A stretch of 64,000 nucleotides of DNA, taken from assembly GCA_963971285.1 (NCBI GenBank), contig OZ020254.1, positions 1,054,001 through 1,118,000 of the forward strand, given 5' to 3'. Positions 46,969-58,385 of this stretch are shown one piece after another. This stretch comes from Astropecten irregularis. Taxonomy: Eukaryota; Echinodermata; Asteroidea; Paxillosida; Astropectinidae. Made by a program: the position numbers and the translations under genes. The notes beneath the pieces were generated by a model, which did no database searches, was not told the DNA's origin, and saw nothing but the letters and a program-made list of their open reading frames with translations. The number at the start of each line of letters is the position of its first letter. The first letter of the stretch is position 1.

Positions 46969-47312
46969 TAAAGGTATATTACATGATTTGTAGAGGTCAC
47001 ATAACAGCACTCCCACTTTGTCTGATCCAGCATGCACTGTGAAAATTTGAGGTCATTTGGACATCTGAGTCACGAGAAAATAGCAAAAACCTGACTACAT
47101 TTTTCTTATAAAGCATAAAGATTTGTTTTGATCTTACCCCGAAATCAAAACTGTTTTCGGTCTTTGTTTGACTAATTTCTGGATTAATACACCATTTCTG
47201 GCAGAAATATTTTAACGGTATGTTTCTACCAGCACCGTCATCATACCCTGAAAGTTATACGCAAATCTGTGAACATTTCTGTTTGGGTATGTAACCAATC
47301 CTGTACTGTACC
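46969..47312 (-). mobile_element. TTAAAGG element, subfamily 1 (full)
   Basis: Starts ATTAAAGGTATATTACATGA and ends CCAATCCTGTACTGTACC. Confidence 0.75.
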
Positions 47313-47478
47313 AGTCTAAGTTTTGTTACAAGCCCAAAATGTTCACAGCAATGTACATGTTTGCTCAGATGAATATATTTGATTTGATTTTAATTTGTAG
47401 AAGTAAAGGACTGCTCCAAACTGCTGACAAACTGAACTAAGATAACCTGATGCTTCTAAAGAGTTACATGTAAGAGTG

Positions 47479-47600
47479 GCCTAACGTTTTGATCCTAGCA
47501 CTAGCAGGATCTTTTTCAAAGGTTGAATCCTTTGAGAAAGTCTTTGAGAAGGATCCTGCTTGGATTGAAATGTCAGGCCCTTCTAACTCAGCGTTGATTT
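47479..47600 (+). repeat. GACGTTTCGATC hairpin element
   Basis: TAACGTTTTGATCCTAGCAC and AGCAGGATCTTTTTCAAAGG pair with CTTTGAGAAGGATCCTGCTT and ATTGAAATGTCAGGCCC. It ends 66 bp before FAM193A exon 3. Confidence 0.6.
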
Positions 47601-47665
47601 TGATTTACTGAATTTGTTGTTGTTGTTGTTTACCCGGTATGTTTGTTTTCTCACCTACATTACAG

Positions 47666-47821
47666 CCTTTGACCCAGCTTCCGATGAGGGCCAACAATCC
47701 TTACCTGCAGGACTGCGAGCACTGCCTCCTCTGTCGCCGGGAGCGACCGGACCTCCCCGCCCACAAAGTACCCCCGCTGACTGGTGATGCCAAAGAAACC
47801 AATACGTCCAATGTCACACAG
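47666..47821 (+). CDS. FAM193A: FAM193A coding exon 3 (CEHCLLCRRE motif)
   Basis: 52 codons, phase 0 on both sides, acceptor ACATTACAG|CC and donor CACAG|GTATTA. It contains NPYLQDCEHCLLCRRERPDL, a CxxCxxxC cluster of likely metal-binding residues. GC content rises sharply against the flanking introns. Confidence 0.85.
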
Positions 47822-48679
47822 GTATTAATAACTGTTTTGTACTTCACTTGTAAAGCCTGCCACACACAAGCGCCAAGTGCGTACGCCAAGGCTTATGAAT
47901 GAACTTTGGCATACGCATTTGGCACAATTTTCAAAACACATCATGCGATGGTCCCGAGCAGATGAACCGGGTAACCAAAACCTGATCGAGAAAAAAAGGT
48001 ACCCAGATTCATTTTGTCTACCGTACATGATAACCTGATAAAAAAAATGTTCCGTTGTGTTTTTTTTCTTCACAAATCAAGCCATTCCCCTTTTCCCCAC
48101 AATTTAACTTGAGTTTGGTCACAACAAACTCTACAAAGTTTAAAATGTAGGAACGGACCAATCTGACTAATTGCTGCATGTCCATTATTTTAATGTTACA
48201 CATGAGTGCCATAACACACTTAGGATATGTGCCTAGACTGAAACAGGGGGTTTCGTTCATACAACACTTTCGCTGATTGGTCAACATACATGTAGCTCCT
48301 ACATATACATGTAGCACCTTGCAAATTTTGTGATTGGCTAGTCTCAGTGCATTTACAATGTGCACATGCATATATGCTGTACCTTCGGTACATGAACATA
48401 CATGTACATTTTACATGTGTACGTCTAATCATGTGCATTGCATTGTGGCACTTCAGCCATGTTTTCGCATGTAATTGATGTCAGAAAAAGAGGTCGCATT
48501 AGTTTTGCTTGGCCTGTTTTTGGCGGAGTGTATTTTTGAGTGATACCCTGACCTGAGAAATGTAACTGTTCAGAATGCATGTGAATAGCAGGATTTTAAT
48601 GAAAGCCATGAGGCATTGAAACCGGTTTGCACTATTGTAAGGGTAGATTGTCCCAATATTGAATGTGCAATTTCTTTCA

Positions 48680-48952
48680 CCCTAGCCCTCGATGTTTACA
48701 ACACAAGACCAAGAACTGTTTACCGCTCATTACAATCTCCACAGGGGAACTGGATCATAAACCATACATTACCACACAAACCACACTGTGGTGTATTGTG
48801 GTATTCGGGATACCATATTTATCACAGGAAAACCATATGTGTGGTAAACTGTGGTATGCTGAACATTGTTCACTGTAACGACTATAACGAACGACTACTA
48901 TAACCAACAATTTCTTTGCATCCCGGCGGGTTCATTATAGTGGCGTTCCACA
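48680..48952 (+). repeat. TACCACA/TGTGGTA element followed by a CACTATAACGAA element
   Basis: ACACTGTGGTGTATTGTGGT and GTGGTAAACTGTGGTATGC, then CACTGTAACGACTATAACGA and ATTATAGTGGCGTTCCACAG, the latter like 51,184-51,370. Confidence 0.55.
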
Positions 48953-49671
48953 GTATGCATACACCATCCCAGTGCAAGTTAACATTCATCTCATTAATAC
49001 ATGTGTTCCTCATGCACATGTATATATATAGATGGTTTACATTATACCTCTGTATAGAATTCGGTGTATTTATGGGAATTTCTCTTCCTACCGCATTTTG
49101 TTTTTAGCTCGTGAGTCATCATAACAGTTTCTGTTTGTCGTCCAACCCAGTTCCCTTCACAGCACAGCCCGTAGAATGTTAACGGCTGCAGGAGAATATG
49201 AACATTCTGTATTTACACAGAGTTCAGAGTTCTGTTATTTGACAGACAAATTCTGAGTTTGGCACTTAGTGTGTACACATGGATGCATCTCTGGTGTCTT
49301 GTGAATGCCAAGTGTAATAGGTTGAATATGTCTCCACAGGGAAATTATAAACTAAAGGTGTATACATGTACATGTAGGTCTCCACAAGGTTTTCACGCAA
49401 CTAATATTTTGAATTAACTCAAAAAGGAGGAATTTTTTAAGGCATACCGGTACTTATAAATCCATCGCGAAGATAAGTATTAGGGACGTTTGCTAGAAAT
49501 TTCAAACCAGGAAAGTGATTCTGGTTAAAATGCGAGTGATTTCAATTCTGCTCTTCAGAGAGTATTTGTTTAGTATATGAGAACAAAGCCATGTCTTCAC
49601 AAGGATGTACACATTCCTGTATAAATGCATATTTCCTATGCTCTTTGTACATGTACCGGTATTGTTGTGAT

Positions 49672-49990
49672 TTTTAGCTAGCTGCTGCGAAGCAGTGTGA
49701 GTCTATGTAATACCGATTTCCGTCCATCTGTCCGTCAGTCGGGCGGGCCGTCCACGTGAAATGTTAAGTTGGTTTTTTGTTTGCGTCATATTTTGGGAAC
49801 ATAATAAAATTAATCTTTACAACCTCAAATTAGAGTTTATACTCTTAAAATTAATTATTTTAATCCGGAAAGACAATAGAAAAATGTGACAGTTTTTTTT
49901 GGTTTAAATAAATTGCTAAATTGCTATTATGTTTGTAACTGCACGTAAGGCTGTAACAGTGAGCCATGACAGCTTCGCTGTTCTAGTTTA
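49672..49990. mobile_element. Inverted-end repeat with GCTGCGAAGCAG/CAGCTTCGCTG
   Basis: Starts TTTTAGCTAGCTGCTGCGAA and ends GACAGCTTCGCTGTTCTAG. The AT-rich interior has no coding capacity. Family unknown; ends are only partly complementary. Confidence 0.5.
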
Positions 49991-50759
49991 AGGGTTTTAA
50001 TGGAAGGGTTTATGGTACATGTTGCAGTATGTGGATGTACATGTATACCAGAGATACAATACCATGCACTTCTCCAGACTTGAGGCCGTAAGAGCATTCA
50101 CCATATGCAGCATTCATAAACAATTTCTTCTTTCCTTTTGTATTGAGACAGAAGGGTTACAGTATGCGACTATGCGTACTTAATGTCTGTACGTTTCATT
50201 CTGAACAAACGTCTACCCAAACACAAGGAGCTTGTATCTGATGAAGGCTTTTAACGAGGGCTAATGATGCACGTGTATAACAAAGGATGGCAGATGGGTG
50301 CTGTGCATTTTACATGAATGTAACGATGGATATCAAAAACACTCACATGTACATGTATAGGCCTACATGTGGGTCGTGTGCATGCACACGTGTACTATTG
50401 CAAATTACATGTACCGTATACATGTATGTACTTCAACCTTCATGACCTTATGCTAGACTTTGAAACTATAGGCCAGTTGTAGTCCCCCACTAATTCAATA
50501 AGAGCTGTGATGGTCACAGTGCACTATACATGCTAGACACAATGACCCAGGGGCATGCCCATACTGACTTCATGATATGACCATTGATAGGCTGACCCAG
50601 TTTGGCCTCGGTCAGTGGTGGGTCACTATGGAGGGGTGTGGCCAGTTGTTAGTGTGTATCCCAGCCAAAGGCTGGGTTGTTAAGATGTCTGTTCATGGAG
50701 GTAGGAAACCTACCTCCATGGTCTGTTCAAGCCCTAACTTGCTGCCACCCTCCTACATG

Positions 50760-51025
50760 TACAAGGTGTATTCCCCACTCTTCTCTCTACCTAAAAGAGA
50801 TATAAACAAACTTGTAGGACACTGCCAAAGACACCAAGAGCTGCCGGCCAGCAAACTGGTGCTGTGGAAACCAGTGCATGGGCACCGGGCACGAGGATGT
50901 CCCACCAATAACCATAATTTCTGGACGTTCTCAAGAAGGACACAGGAGTGCAAAGCATCAGCGAGCTGGCTGGAAGTATCAAAATCAGAATGACTGGAAG
51001 CGATGATTGTTTAGAGAGAGGAAAA
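50760..51025 (+). pseudogene. Decayed non-LTR retrotransposon reverse-transcriptase C terminus
   Basis: The frame starting at 50,577 reads HCQRHQELPASKLVLWKPVH and GHRARGCP, resembling the GHVxRMxxxRLPKxxLxW...GxRxRGRP tail of LINE polymerases. The next frame continues LKKDTGVQSISELAGSI, the usual DTGxxSxxEL helix of that tail. A frameshift near 50,930 and the absence of upstream domains show it is dead. Confidence 0.55.
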
Positions 51026-51183
51026 CAGACTTTTTACAAGTCTTGAGTAAAGAAAGAGGAAACTTAAACTGAGGATTTCTTGTTGATGTCGTTTGTTTGT
51101 TGAGTATTTTTAGGGGGATTATGAAGCTGCTTAATTTGCCAATTTCAAATTTGAGATGCATCCCACTGTCCCTGATACAGATA

Positions 51184-51370
51184 CAGTGGAACACCACCAT
51201 AACTAATACTGCTACACCAAACATTTGGCTATACCCAACATCATCCTTGGCTCCCAATTTTCATGTACAACGTATAGTCCTGCTGAACATTGTTCACTAT
51301 ATAACGAATGACCACTATAACGAAACATTTCTGTGCATCCCGTCATGTTCGTTATAGTGGTGTTCTACTG
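51184..51370. mobile_element. CAGTGGAACACC inverted-repeat element
   Basis: CAGTGGAACACCACCATAAC and GTTATAGTGGTGTTCTACTG are complementary. The CAGTGGAAC...TATAACG tips recall pogo/Tigger-type elements. The target duplication is not clear. Confidence 0.65.
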
Positions 51371-51923
51371 GATATATGCTATTTATTGCACACACATACA
51401 ATCCATTGCTTAGTCAATTAATAAGATGATAAAGGGCAAATCCTGTATTTTCTTGCCAAAATGCCAACAGTGTTGGAAGCGTTGGTAATTGAATTAATGT
51501 TGGCTTCCAGTTCCATGAAGCTTTCTGACGAGCTGCTACTGCTACCAGACTCATTGTGCCATATGCATGGTGAACTTACCATCCTGTGCACTGTTGAACA
51601 TGTGTCATGGAGACAGTGAGGTCAAAGGTCAGAAAGCTCTGGAGGGTTCATGCAAAGGACAGGAAACAGTGGTATACACATTCATGTAGGTTTGTAGGGC
51701 GTTTACTGAAGTTTGAGTGTGCATGCACAGTGGTGGTTGTTAAACTTAGTACATTCTCACATTATGTGATCTGTACTTAATCTTCAGTCACAATGACAGT
51801 GCCACAGGACATGAACTTTAAGAGTTTTGGATCCATCATGGATCATGATTGCTTGAACATGGATCAAGCAATTTTGTTTAGTTTTTCACTTCAGTGTATC
51901 TTCAAATTTACATGATTATTTAA
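51371..51923. other. FAM193A intron 3, unassigned part
   Basis: No recognised element. Confidence 0.4.
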
Positions 51924-52067
51924 TGTTCGCTATTTTCTTGTGACTCAGATGTACGATTGAGCTCAAATGTTTACAGGGTTATTGTTTCATGTACAATACA
52001 TGCTGATTCAGACAAAGTGTGAATGCTGTTCTGTGATCTTTACCAATCGTGTATTATGTACCTTTAA
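51924..52067 (+). mobile_element. TTAAAGG element, subfamily 1, 3' fragment
   Basis: From CGCTATTTTCTTGTGACTCA to CCAATCGTGTATTATGTACC. Confidence 0.65.
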
Positions 52068-52805
52068 ATTTGTCTCATTTCTACCTTGGAAATCAGTACC
52101 TAAGTCTGTCTAAATTTGAGCATCTTCGAGCAGAGCAGATTTTGTTGCTTTTTTTATTTGTTTTGATGGATGAAGCTACCGTCATCCATTTCATATGTTC
52201 AATTTTGGGGATGAAAATTTGAAAATTAAGCAAATCTAATCTTAGATCTACTCTAATCCCATCTTAGGGTCATTGGTGCCAGTGCGTACTGCAGACACAA
52301 GTAATGCAGTTCCAGACAGAGAATAGTTTGTCAGGGATATAAACATGTGCATGAATTATAAATGAAATTGGCCTGGAAATCGCAAAAGATGTTGATTTTG
52401 GTTCTTCCACGTTCTTGAAAAATGGCATTACATGTATATTATTGATGCATTTTTTTTGCGTCTACTGTAGTTGAGTTTAGATTCTGCCAATACCTTAGTT
52501 ACATGAGTACCAGCATTGATCATGATTGATCACCATATTACAGCTTTCAGGTTTTGCAGAAAATACCAAATGTCAGACAAAATACTGTGAAGTTGACCCT
52601 GCATGTGGCTAAGTAAACAGGCATACATGCATTGTATGTCAGTGTTCTAGTCTTTTATTGCAGTATTTATTGTTATTTTGTGCATTTATGTACAGTAACA
52701 AAAATTATATAGATTTTCTAAAGCCCTCCACAAGGGCATTGTGTTTGGGAAAATTCCTGAATCCAACAAAATCAACCAGTCTGAGGTGTCATTATGGGAC
52801 ATTCT

Positions 52806-53172
52806 TTAAAGGTGCAGTAGGCTACAGGATTGGTAACATACCCAAACAGAAATGTTCACAGATTTACCTATAACTTTCAGGGTATGAAGATGGTGCTGGT
52901 GGAAACATACTGTTAAAATATTTCCGTCTGAAATGGTGTATTCCTCCAAAAATTAGTAAAAACAATTACCAAAACAAGTTTTGATCTCGGGGTAAGATCA
53001 AAACCAATTTTTATGTTCATAACAAAAATTGAGTCGGGTTTTCACTATTTTCTCATGACTCAGATGTCCGATTGAGCTCAAATTTTCACAGACCACATTT
53101 ATTAAATGTACATGCCGGATCAGACAAAGTGTGAGTGCTTTTCTGTGACCTTTACCAATCATGTATTATACA
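52806..53172 (+). mobile_element. TTAAAGG element, subfamily 1 (full)
   Basis: Starts CTTTAAAGGTGCAGTAGGCT and ends ACCAATCATGTATTATACAT. Confidence 0.75.
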
Positions 53173-53718
53173 TGTACACAAACCTTGTACCAAGTTAGGC
53201 CAATAAGCCCTCCCTTCATAGAACATTCTTAATGATGCCTTGGCTCACTGTCTGAAGTCCTTCAAAACCCTAGAACTAAACTTGGGAATAAGGTTTAGGG
53301 TTGAAAAGATTCTTGCAAATTAACATTATGCTAAAATTCCAGTCCATTTTTTAAATCATGTGGATTAAGATTTGTTGAGACACAAAAATTAACCCCCTTT
53401 ACACTGGCCACTCTTGCTCCTTGCCAAAATAAAAAAGTTTTGATTGTGTTATCCCTTGCAATGAGTGCATGTAAACAGGAAACGATTGTGAAGTTGATGA
53501 TGGTTAATGTCATTTGGTGTAATGCAATTCATCCCCATTCGCGGTGACGGTAATTGCATTGCAAGTTTGAATTAGGTTTACGTGTATCGTGCATGTACAC
53601 ATGGCACTCGTGTGTGCACCCATGCTGTATACTGTGCGTAATGTTCAAGATGTAGGACATGGACCTAGATTTCCTTGGAATAAGTAAACAAATGGTATGT
53701 ACACATACTGTAACATCT

Positions 53719-53905
53719 GGGGCCAATTTCATAGAGCTGCTTAGCACGAAAAATTGCTAAGCAGTAAGCACAAAAATGGCATGCCCAATAAAACAAACCA
53801 CCATTGAAAATTCCATTTCATTCATGGTCAGCGAACAACAGCCAAAGAACAATTGCAAGTGATACACAACACATGGACATTTGGTTGTTAATCCGGTTTT
53901 TATTA
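53719..53905 (+). mobile_element. GGGGCCAATTTCATAGAGCT element, 3'-truncated or subfamily
   Basis: Starts GGGGCCAATTTCATAGAGCT. The interior is diverged (CAGCGAACAACAGCC, CACATGGACATTTGGTTG). Confidence 0.55.
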
Positions 53906-54778
53906 AGACAGATGTTTTTGGACCACATTTATTTTAAAATTGAATCATCATATACGGAGAGCAGAGAAAATTGACCGAAGTAGCATGAAATTAACATATT
54001 TCAAAATCAGTCAGTTCAAAGTCATTTAGTGTTTTTCAGAATTATTGAATAATTTAATGAAGAATTAATACTGTTCTTAAACATCTAGCAGAAACATTTG
54101 CTCTTGGTCTGACCATGTTGACACATGTGGAAAAGTGTACAATGAGGAATCGGGATTGCTGGAGCTAGTGCATGTACATGGGACATCGTTTTTGTTTTAC
54201 AAGACTAGTGCCGATTTTCTTCTACTGAACGCTGCCTGCTTGCAGTGTTGACCAGAAACAGTTTAAATGCCACAGTTGCCACGGTAAAGGAAGAGGCTCG
54301 TAAATTGATGGCCAGGTTCATGTTGCCACCATCGTAATTCTTTTGGGAAGGACTAACAAGATTGTCAGCATAAAACAAAAAAACACAAAATAGGGAGGAA
54401 ATTCCAGCCTGTATGACTCATTCAGAATGTTCTTCTACACACATGAATGTACATGTACAGACAGTATTACATACATTTGCACATTATGATGGTACGATCG
54501 GTTAGGTTTCATGTGATGCACATTGCTGAAACACAGAGACAGTGGGTATGAGGGTAGGCTCATGAATATTCATATCTTAGCTGCCTATGGTTTATCCAGT
54601 CTGGCCTGTCTCACATGTATTTGCTTGTGGTCTCTATCTTGGCAGCGGATTGCAGGAAACGTGACTGATATGTCAAGATGCGCGAAGAGCGTGGGAGAGG
54701 CGGTTGTATTTATATCCGTAAAAACAAACAAAATTGCAAGGAAGACTTTGTTGTCTTGATCATTTTGTTTCCCCGCAG
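53906..54778. other. FAM193A intron 3, unassigned part before the candidate microexon
   Basis: No recognised element. AT-rich, with ACATGTA words. Confidence 0.4.
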
Positions 54779-54814
54779 CATTCTACCCTCAGGTGCGGTA
54801 GATGTGTTTGTCAA
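54779..54814 (+). CDS. FAM193A: Candidate FAM193A microexon (12 codons)
   Basis: A strong polypyrimidine tract and acceptor (TTTTGTTTCCCCGCAG) are followed by 36 nt without a stop and then GTGATA. The peptide HSTLRCGRCVCQ is Cys-rich and phase 0 on both sides. Spliced to the next exon (GPLWLCPECRR) it would give CGRCVCQ followed by CPEC, a paired-CxxC arrangement. The donor is weak (CAA|GTGATA), and the gene stays in frame without this exon, so transcript evidence is decisive. Confidence 0.4.
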
Positions 54815-55087
54815 GTGATAAATATATTATATATCCTTAGGTTGGACTGCATGTTTTTCTCACACTTGAGTGAAAAAGTCGCTTTAACAACATTGTCACT
54901 TTGTGAAAGTATTTCTTATGAAGGTACTGTCAGTGCTTGCAAGAGTTCCAGCATTTCTGGGAAGGCCATGTTTTTGAAACGTGAGTCGTGCCAAGAAGAT
55001 ATCCTGCTCTTCTCAAACCTCCTTTCTAGAAATTGTGCCTGTCAGTTTTAGGTATGGGCATCAGATGGAGTTGTTTGTCATCAAAGA

Positions 55088-55330
55088 CCAGGGGCAAATT
55101 TCATAGAGCTGCTTTAAAGCACCAAAATTTGCTTAAAGCAGTAAAAACCCGTGGTAAGTGAAATAAGTATGCCAGCCAAAACTTCTTGTGAATGTTAAGC
55201 TCAGGCATGTCAGGAAACAATGGCCGAATACAAGTCAAAAGCAGTCAACATCACATGAACATTGGGTTGGCAATCCTGTTTGATCAAGGAAGACTTTTCA
55301 TGCTTAAGCAGCTCTATGAAATTGACCCCA
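55088..55330 (+). mobile_element. GGGGCCAATTTCATAGAGCT element (full, single interior)
   Basis: Starts AGGGGCAAATTTCATAGAGC and ends GCAGCTCTATGAAATTGACCCC. Reference for the duplicated form at 17,393. Confidence 0.75.
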
Positions 55331-55849
55331 AGTCAAGACAAGACCCCGAGTCTTCCCCTTTTTGACCTAGTATCCGATAACTTGTATAATGTGTACAAGT
55401 TTTGGGCGCTGAGTGTCGTGAGCCCTGTGTTTTTAAGCAGTGTAGCGTTGAAAGGATTACCTCTACAATCTTAAGGAGTGGTATATATCCCATCCCTGGC
55501 AAGCGGGACTGTGAGCCCGATGGCATGATTAATCAGACACACTGCTACTCCCTATAAACCAAAGAGAAACAGACACAGCATTTTGCAGAGTTTTAGATGA
55601 GTGTAGACTAGACGTTGCATACGCATGACCAGGGATGACTAGTGTTTCACGTAGACATCTCAATTGACACACATTACGTATTCCCTCCAATGTGCACGGT
55701 GTAAATGTGGTCTGTCATATGATTACAGTGTATGTGTGTCAGGATACTGAGGATACACACTGAACATGTAGTCACTGTTGGGTGCATTAAAGATCAGAGT
55801 GTTGTAGACTGAAAACGCAGGATAAGTTAAACTAACTCTTATAAGAAGT

Positions 55850-55909
55850 ACAATACAAGTAATAAACTGCTGCAAACTGCTCATCAGCCAAAATAATGAC
55901 CTGAAATTT
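55850..55909 (+). repeat. Fragment of the 4,080 element family
   Basis: AATAAACTGCTGCAAACTGC and CCAAAATAATGACCTGAAAT match 4,088-4,135. Confidence 0.45.
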
Positions 55910-56219
55910 ATAAAGAAAAAAAATCTTATAAGAAGTTGAAAATAAGTATTTAATCGATGAAAAACAAAAATAAAATAATACATAGGCCTAAATATTAAAA
56001 TGATATGAAGTATGTACAGTCATGACAGTACAAATTACTAAATTAATACCGTGGTATACATGTAGTATGAATATTAAATGAATATATTGTGACATTAAAA
56101 CCTCTAAAGATGACATTTTGCAAGCAAGCAGATCAAGGGATATTTTTTTATAAACTGCATCTGAACAATCAAAATAAATCATTCAATCAACATACATGTG
56201 TACAAACAGTCGCATACAT

Positions 56220-56660
56220 GTACGGTAAATAAGATAAACTGACTGGAGTTGGACTCGAGCCAGCGACCCTTCGAATACCATACCAGCGCTCTACCAAATG
56301 CACTATCCAGCCCTACGTTGCCAGTGTCCCAAATTGTCAAATATATCTTTGTTCGAACAGGGTTCCCAGGTTCGAATCGTGCTCCAGAACTTTTTTCTTT
56401 GTTCACCTTTCAGTGATTTGAAATAAACACAGTCAGTTTCCCTTGTGGTTATGTTGATGATTAAATAAATTGAACAAATCAAACGAATACTGTTTTTGAC
56501 AAGTGAACGAAGAAAAGATTATTGGAGCGGGATTCGAGCTAGCGACCAACAGAGTAAAATTTACTGGAGAGCAGCATTCGAACCAGCGACCTCCGGTGGG
56601 GCGCTTTGAATCCCGCTCCGGTAAATTTTTCTTTGTTCAATTTTCAATGACTTAAAATTT
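56220..56660. mobile_element. Two adjacent tRNA-derived palindromic elements
   Basis: First about 56,225-56,410: GACTCGAGCCAGCGACCCTT and CCCAGGTTCGAATCGTGCTC, ends CTTTGTTCACCTTTCAGTG. Second about 56,500-56,655: GAGCGGGATTCGAGCTAGCG, GCATTCGAACCAGCGACCTC and GAATCCCGCTCCGG. Each holds B-box sequence in both orientations. Confidence 0.7.
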
Positions 56661-56872
56661 AGTCAGTTGCCCTTGTGGTAAGTTGATGATTAAATACTGT
56701 TTTTGCTTGAATTTTAAGTACAATCTGCATATTTATGAAAAAGATAAGAATATAGAGTCTGAGATATTGAATGAATGTCATAATTCCAGCCTGACTGGCC
56801 ATGTACATGTATTGCAATATTGCTGGGTTCTTACCTCTAGTTTTTTTTTCATGTTTCTTTCTTGCTATTCAG

Positions 56873-56959
56873 GGACCACTGTGGCTGTGTCCAGAATGCA
56901 GACGAACGGTGAAAGAAGAGGAGAGGAACGCTGCCAGGAATTCACAGCCCCCTCTATTG
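56873..56959 (+). CDS. FAM193A: FAM193A coding exon 4 (CPECRR motif)
   Basis: 29 codons, phase 0 on both sides, acceptor TTGCTATTCAG|GG and donor TTG|GTGAGT. It begins GPLWLCPECRRTVKEEERNA: a CxxC pair followed by a charged, helix-prone stretch. Confidence 0.85.
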
Positions 56960-57282
56960 GTGAGTTACGGCCAGGCAACTTGCAGAACATTCTATGTTGT
57001 TTTTTTCTAAGCCCTGTGTCATATTTCTGCATTTTATGAGGGAATTAATGCAATATTTGTTGAAAAAAGGTCATTAATTTGTCACAATGTACAACACTTT
57101 TTGATTAGTTAGATTTTAACATTTCATTTGATTAAATTTGGTACTGCTGATGTATATTTACATGTATATGCAAATTTTACAACTGAAATTATGGAATGCT
57201 AAGTGTTATTTCAAAATAACCGTTCTTCTGAGAATAAAGTCATTTTTGAAATGATTGATCATTAAACTCGGTCGATTCACAG

Positions 57283-57541
57283 CCCCAAGATTTTCTGCTT
57301 CAGCCCTCCTTTTCCCCGCTGCTCAAACTGGACGGCACGCTCAACGTTCCGGCCAGCCTGCTAGGGCCAGCGGCGGCGTCGGGCAAGGGCAGTGAGGCCA
57401 CCTGCAGCTGTGAGCCCTGCAGGGAACGGCGGGAGATTGCAGCCGAGCAGGAGCTGGTACGACAGCAGCTGGCAGAGAGCTGGAGTGAGCTGAGCCACGT
57501 GGTGAGGTGTGTTTACTGGGAGGCCGGCACGGCACTAGCTG
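57283..57541 (+). CDS. FAM193A: FAM193A coding exon 5 (CSCEPCRERRE motif)
   Basis: 259 nt, phase 0 start, 1 nt carried on, donor GCTG|GTGAGT. After a Leu/Pro/Ala-rich start it has EATCSCEPCRERREIAAEQE, a CxCxxC cluster leading into a long amphipathic helix, then VVRCVYWEAGTALAG. The exon is GC-rich compared with surrounding introns. Confidence 0.88.
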
Positions 57542-57689
57542 GTGAGTAGTCCCACCCCCCATCTACCCTCTCCCTCTTCAGAATATATATTCTTTTTCCT
57601 TGGACCCTCAATTCTTGTTGGTTATTCCTGGTGCCTGCTAACCATGTTTAAATAACCACAAAGAAACTGACTTGATAATTTTTTATGTC

Positions 57690-57817
57690 ATTGAAAAGTG
57701 ATTAGAGAAAAAATGAGTGGAGCAGGATTCAAACCAGAGACCTCTGGTACAGTACTCCAGAGGTCACTGGTTCGAATCCCTCTCCAGTCAAATTTTCTTT
57801 GTTCACTTTCCCTGATA
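57690..57817. mobile_element. tRNA-derived palindromic element
   Basis: GAGCAGGATTCAAACCAGAG and ACCTCTGGTACAG fold onto ACTCCAGAGG and TCACTGGTTCGAATCCCTCT. Ends in TTTCTTTGTTCACTTTC. It starts about 150 bp after FAM193A exon 5. Confidence 0.75.
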
Positions 57818-57997
57818 AGTTTCCTTTGTTAGACACTTGTGGTGTTTTTTAATCCTCACGTCCGATACTGTCCGAGAAAAAAGCTCAAATTGGAAACTGC
57901 GTGTGGCTTCTTATTTCAAGTTGAACCATGTTGAATGTGTCTATCGCTTGGATGGACGACCATTTATGTATATCATGAATATTAAATGATTTTGGTC

Positions 57998-58385
57998 GGG
58001 AAATAGATAATATGCAAATTAGGCTTGCCCTTCACCGACGTGGATGAGCACTGTATACTCAGTGCTTGTTAGAGCACGTGAGAAAAAATCACATGCTTGC
58101 TCAGGTGGGATACGAACCCACAACCTCCTGCTTACTAGTGCAGATGCCTTACCTGCTAGGCCACCGAGCTAGCTGGGGTCTGCAGGGTGAATCAAATCCA
58201 ATATCGCGGCGGGTACCGCAGTAAATCATGAATATACCCGCCGCGATATTGGATTCGATATTGGAGGTCGTGGGTTCGAATCCCACCTGAGCAAGCATGT
58301 GATTTATTCTCACGTGCTCTCACAAGCACTAAGTATACAGTGCTCATCCACGTCGGTGAAGGGCAAGCCTAATTTGCATATCATT
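57998..58385. mobile_element. 388-bp palindrome built from two tRNA-derived halves
   Basis: GCAAATTAGGCTTGCCCTTC, GATGAGCACTGTATACTCAG and GCTCAGGTGGGATACGAACC on the left are complemented on the right by GGTTCGAATCCCACCTGAGC, CAGTGCTCATCCACGTCGG and AAGGGCAAGCCTAATTTGC. The centre repeats ATATCGCGGCGGGTA and its complement. The left half contains a nearly complete tRNA-like sequence (complement of 58,097-58,176, A box GGTGGCCTAGCAGG). Confidence 0.8.

Noticed and set aside
50577..50993. A 138-codon frame as an independent gene
   Set aside because: It matches only the tail of LINE polymerases, is frameshifted relative to the conserved continuation, and lacks upstream domains.
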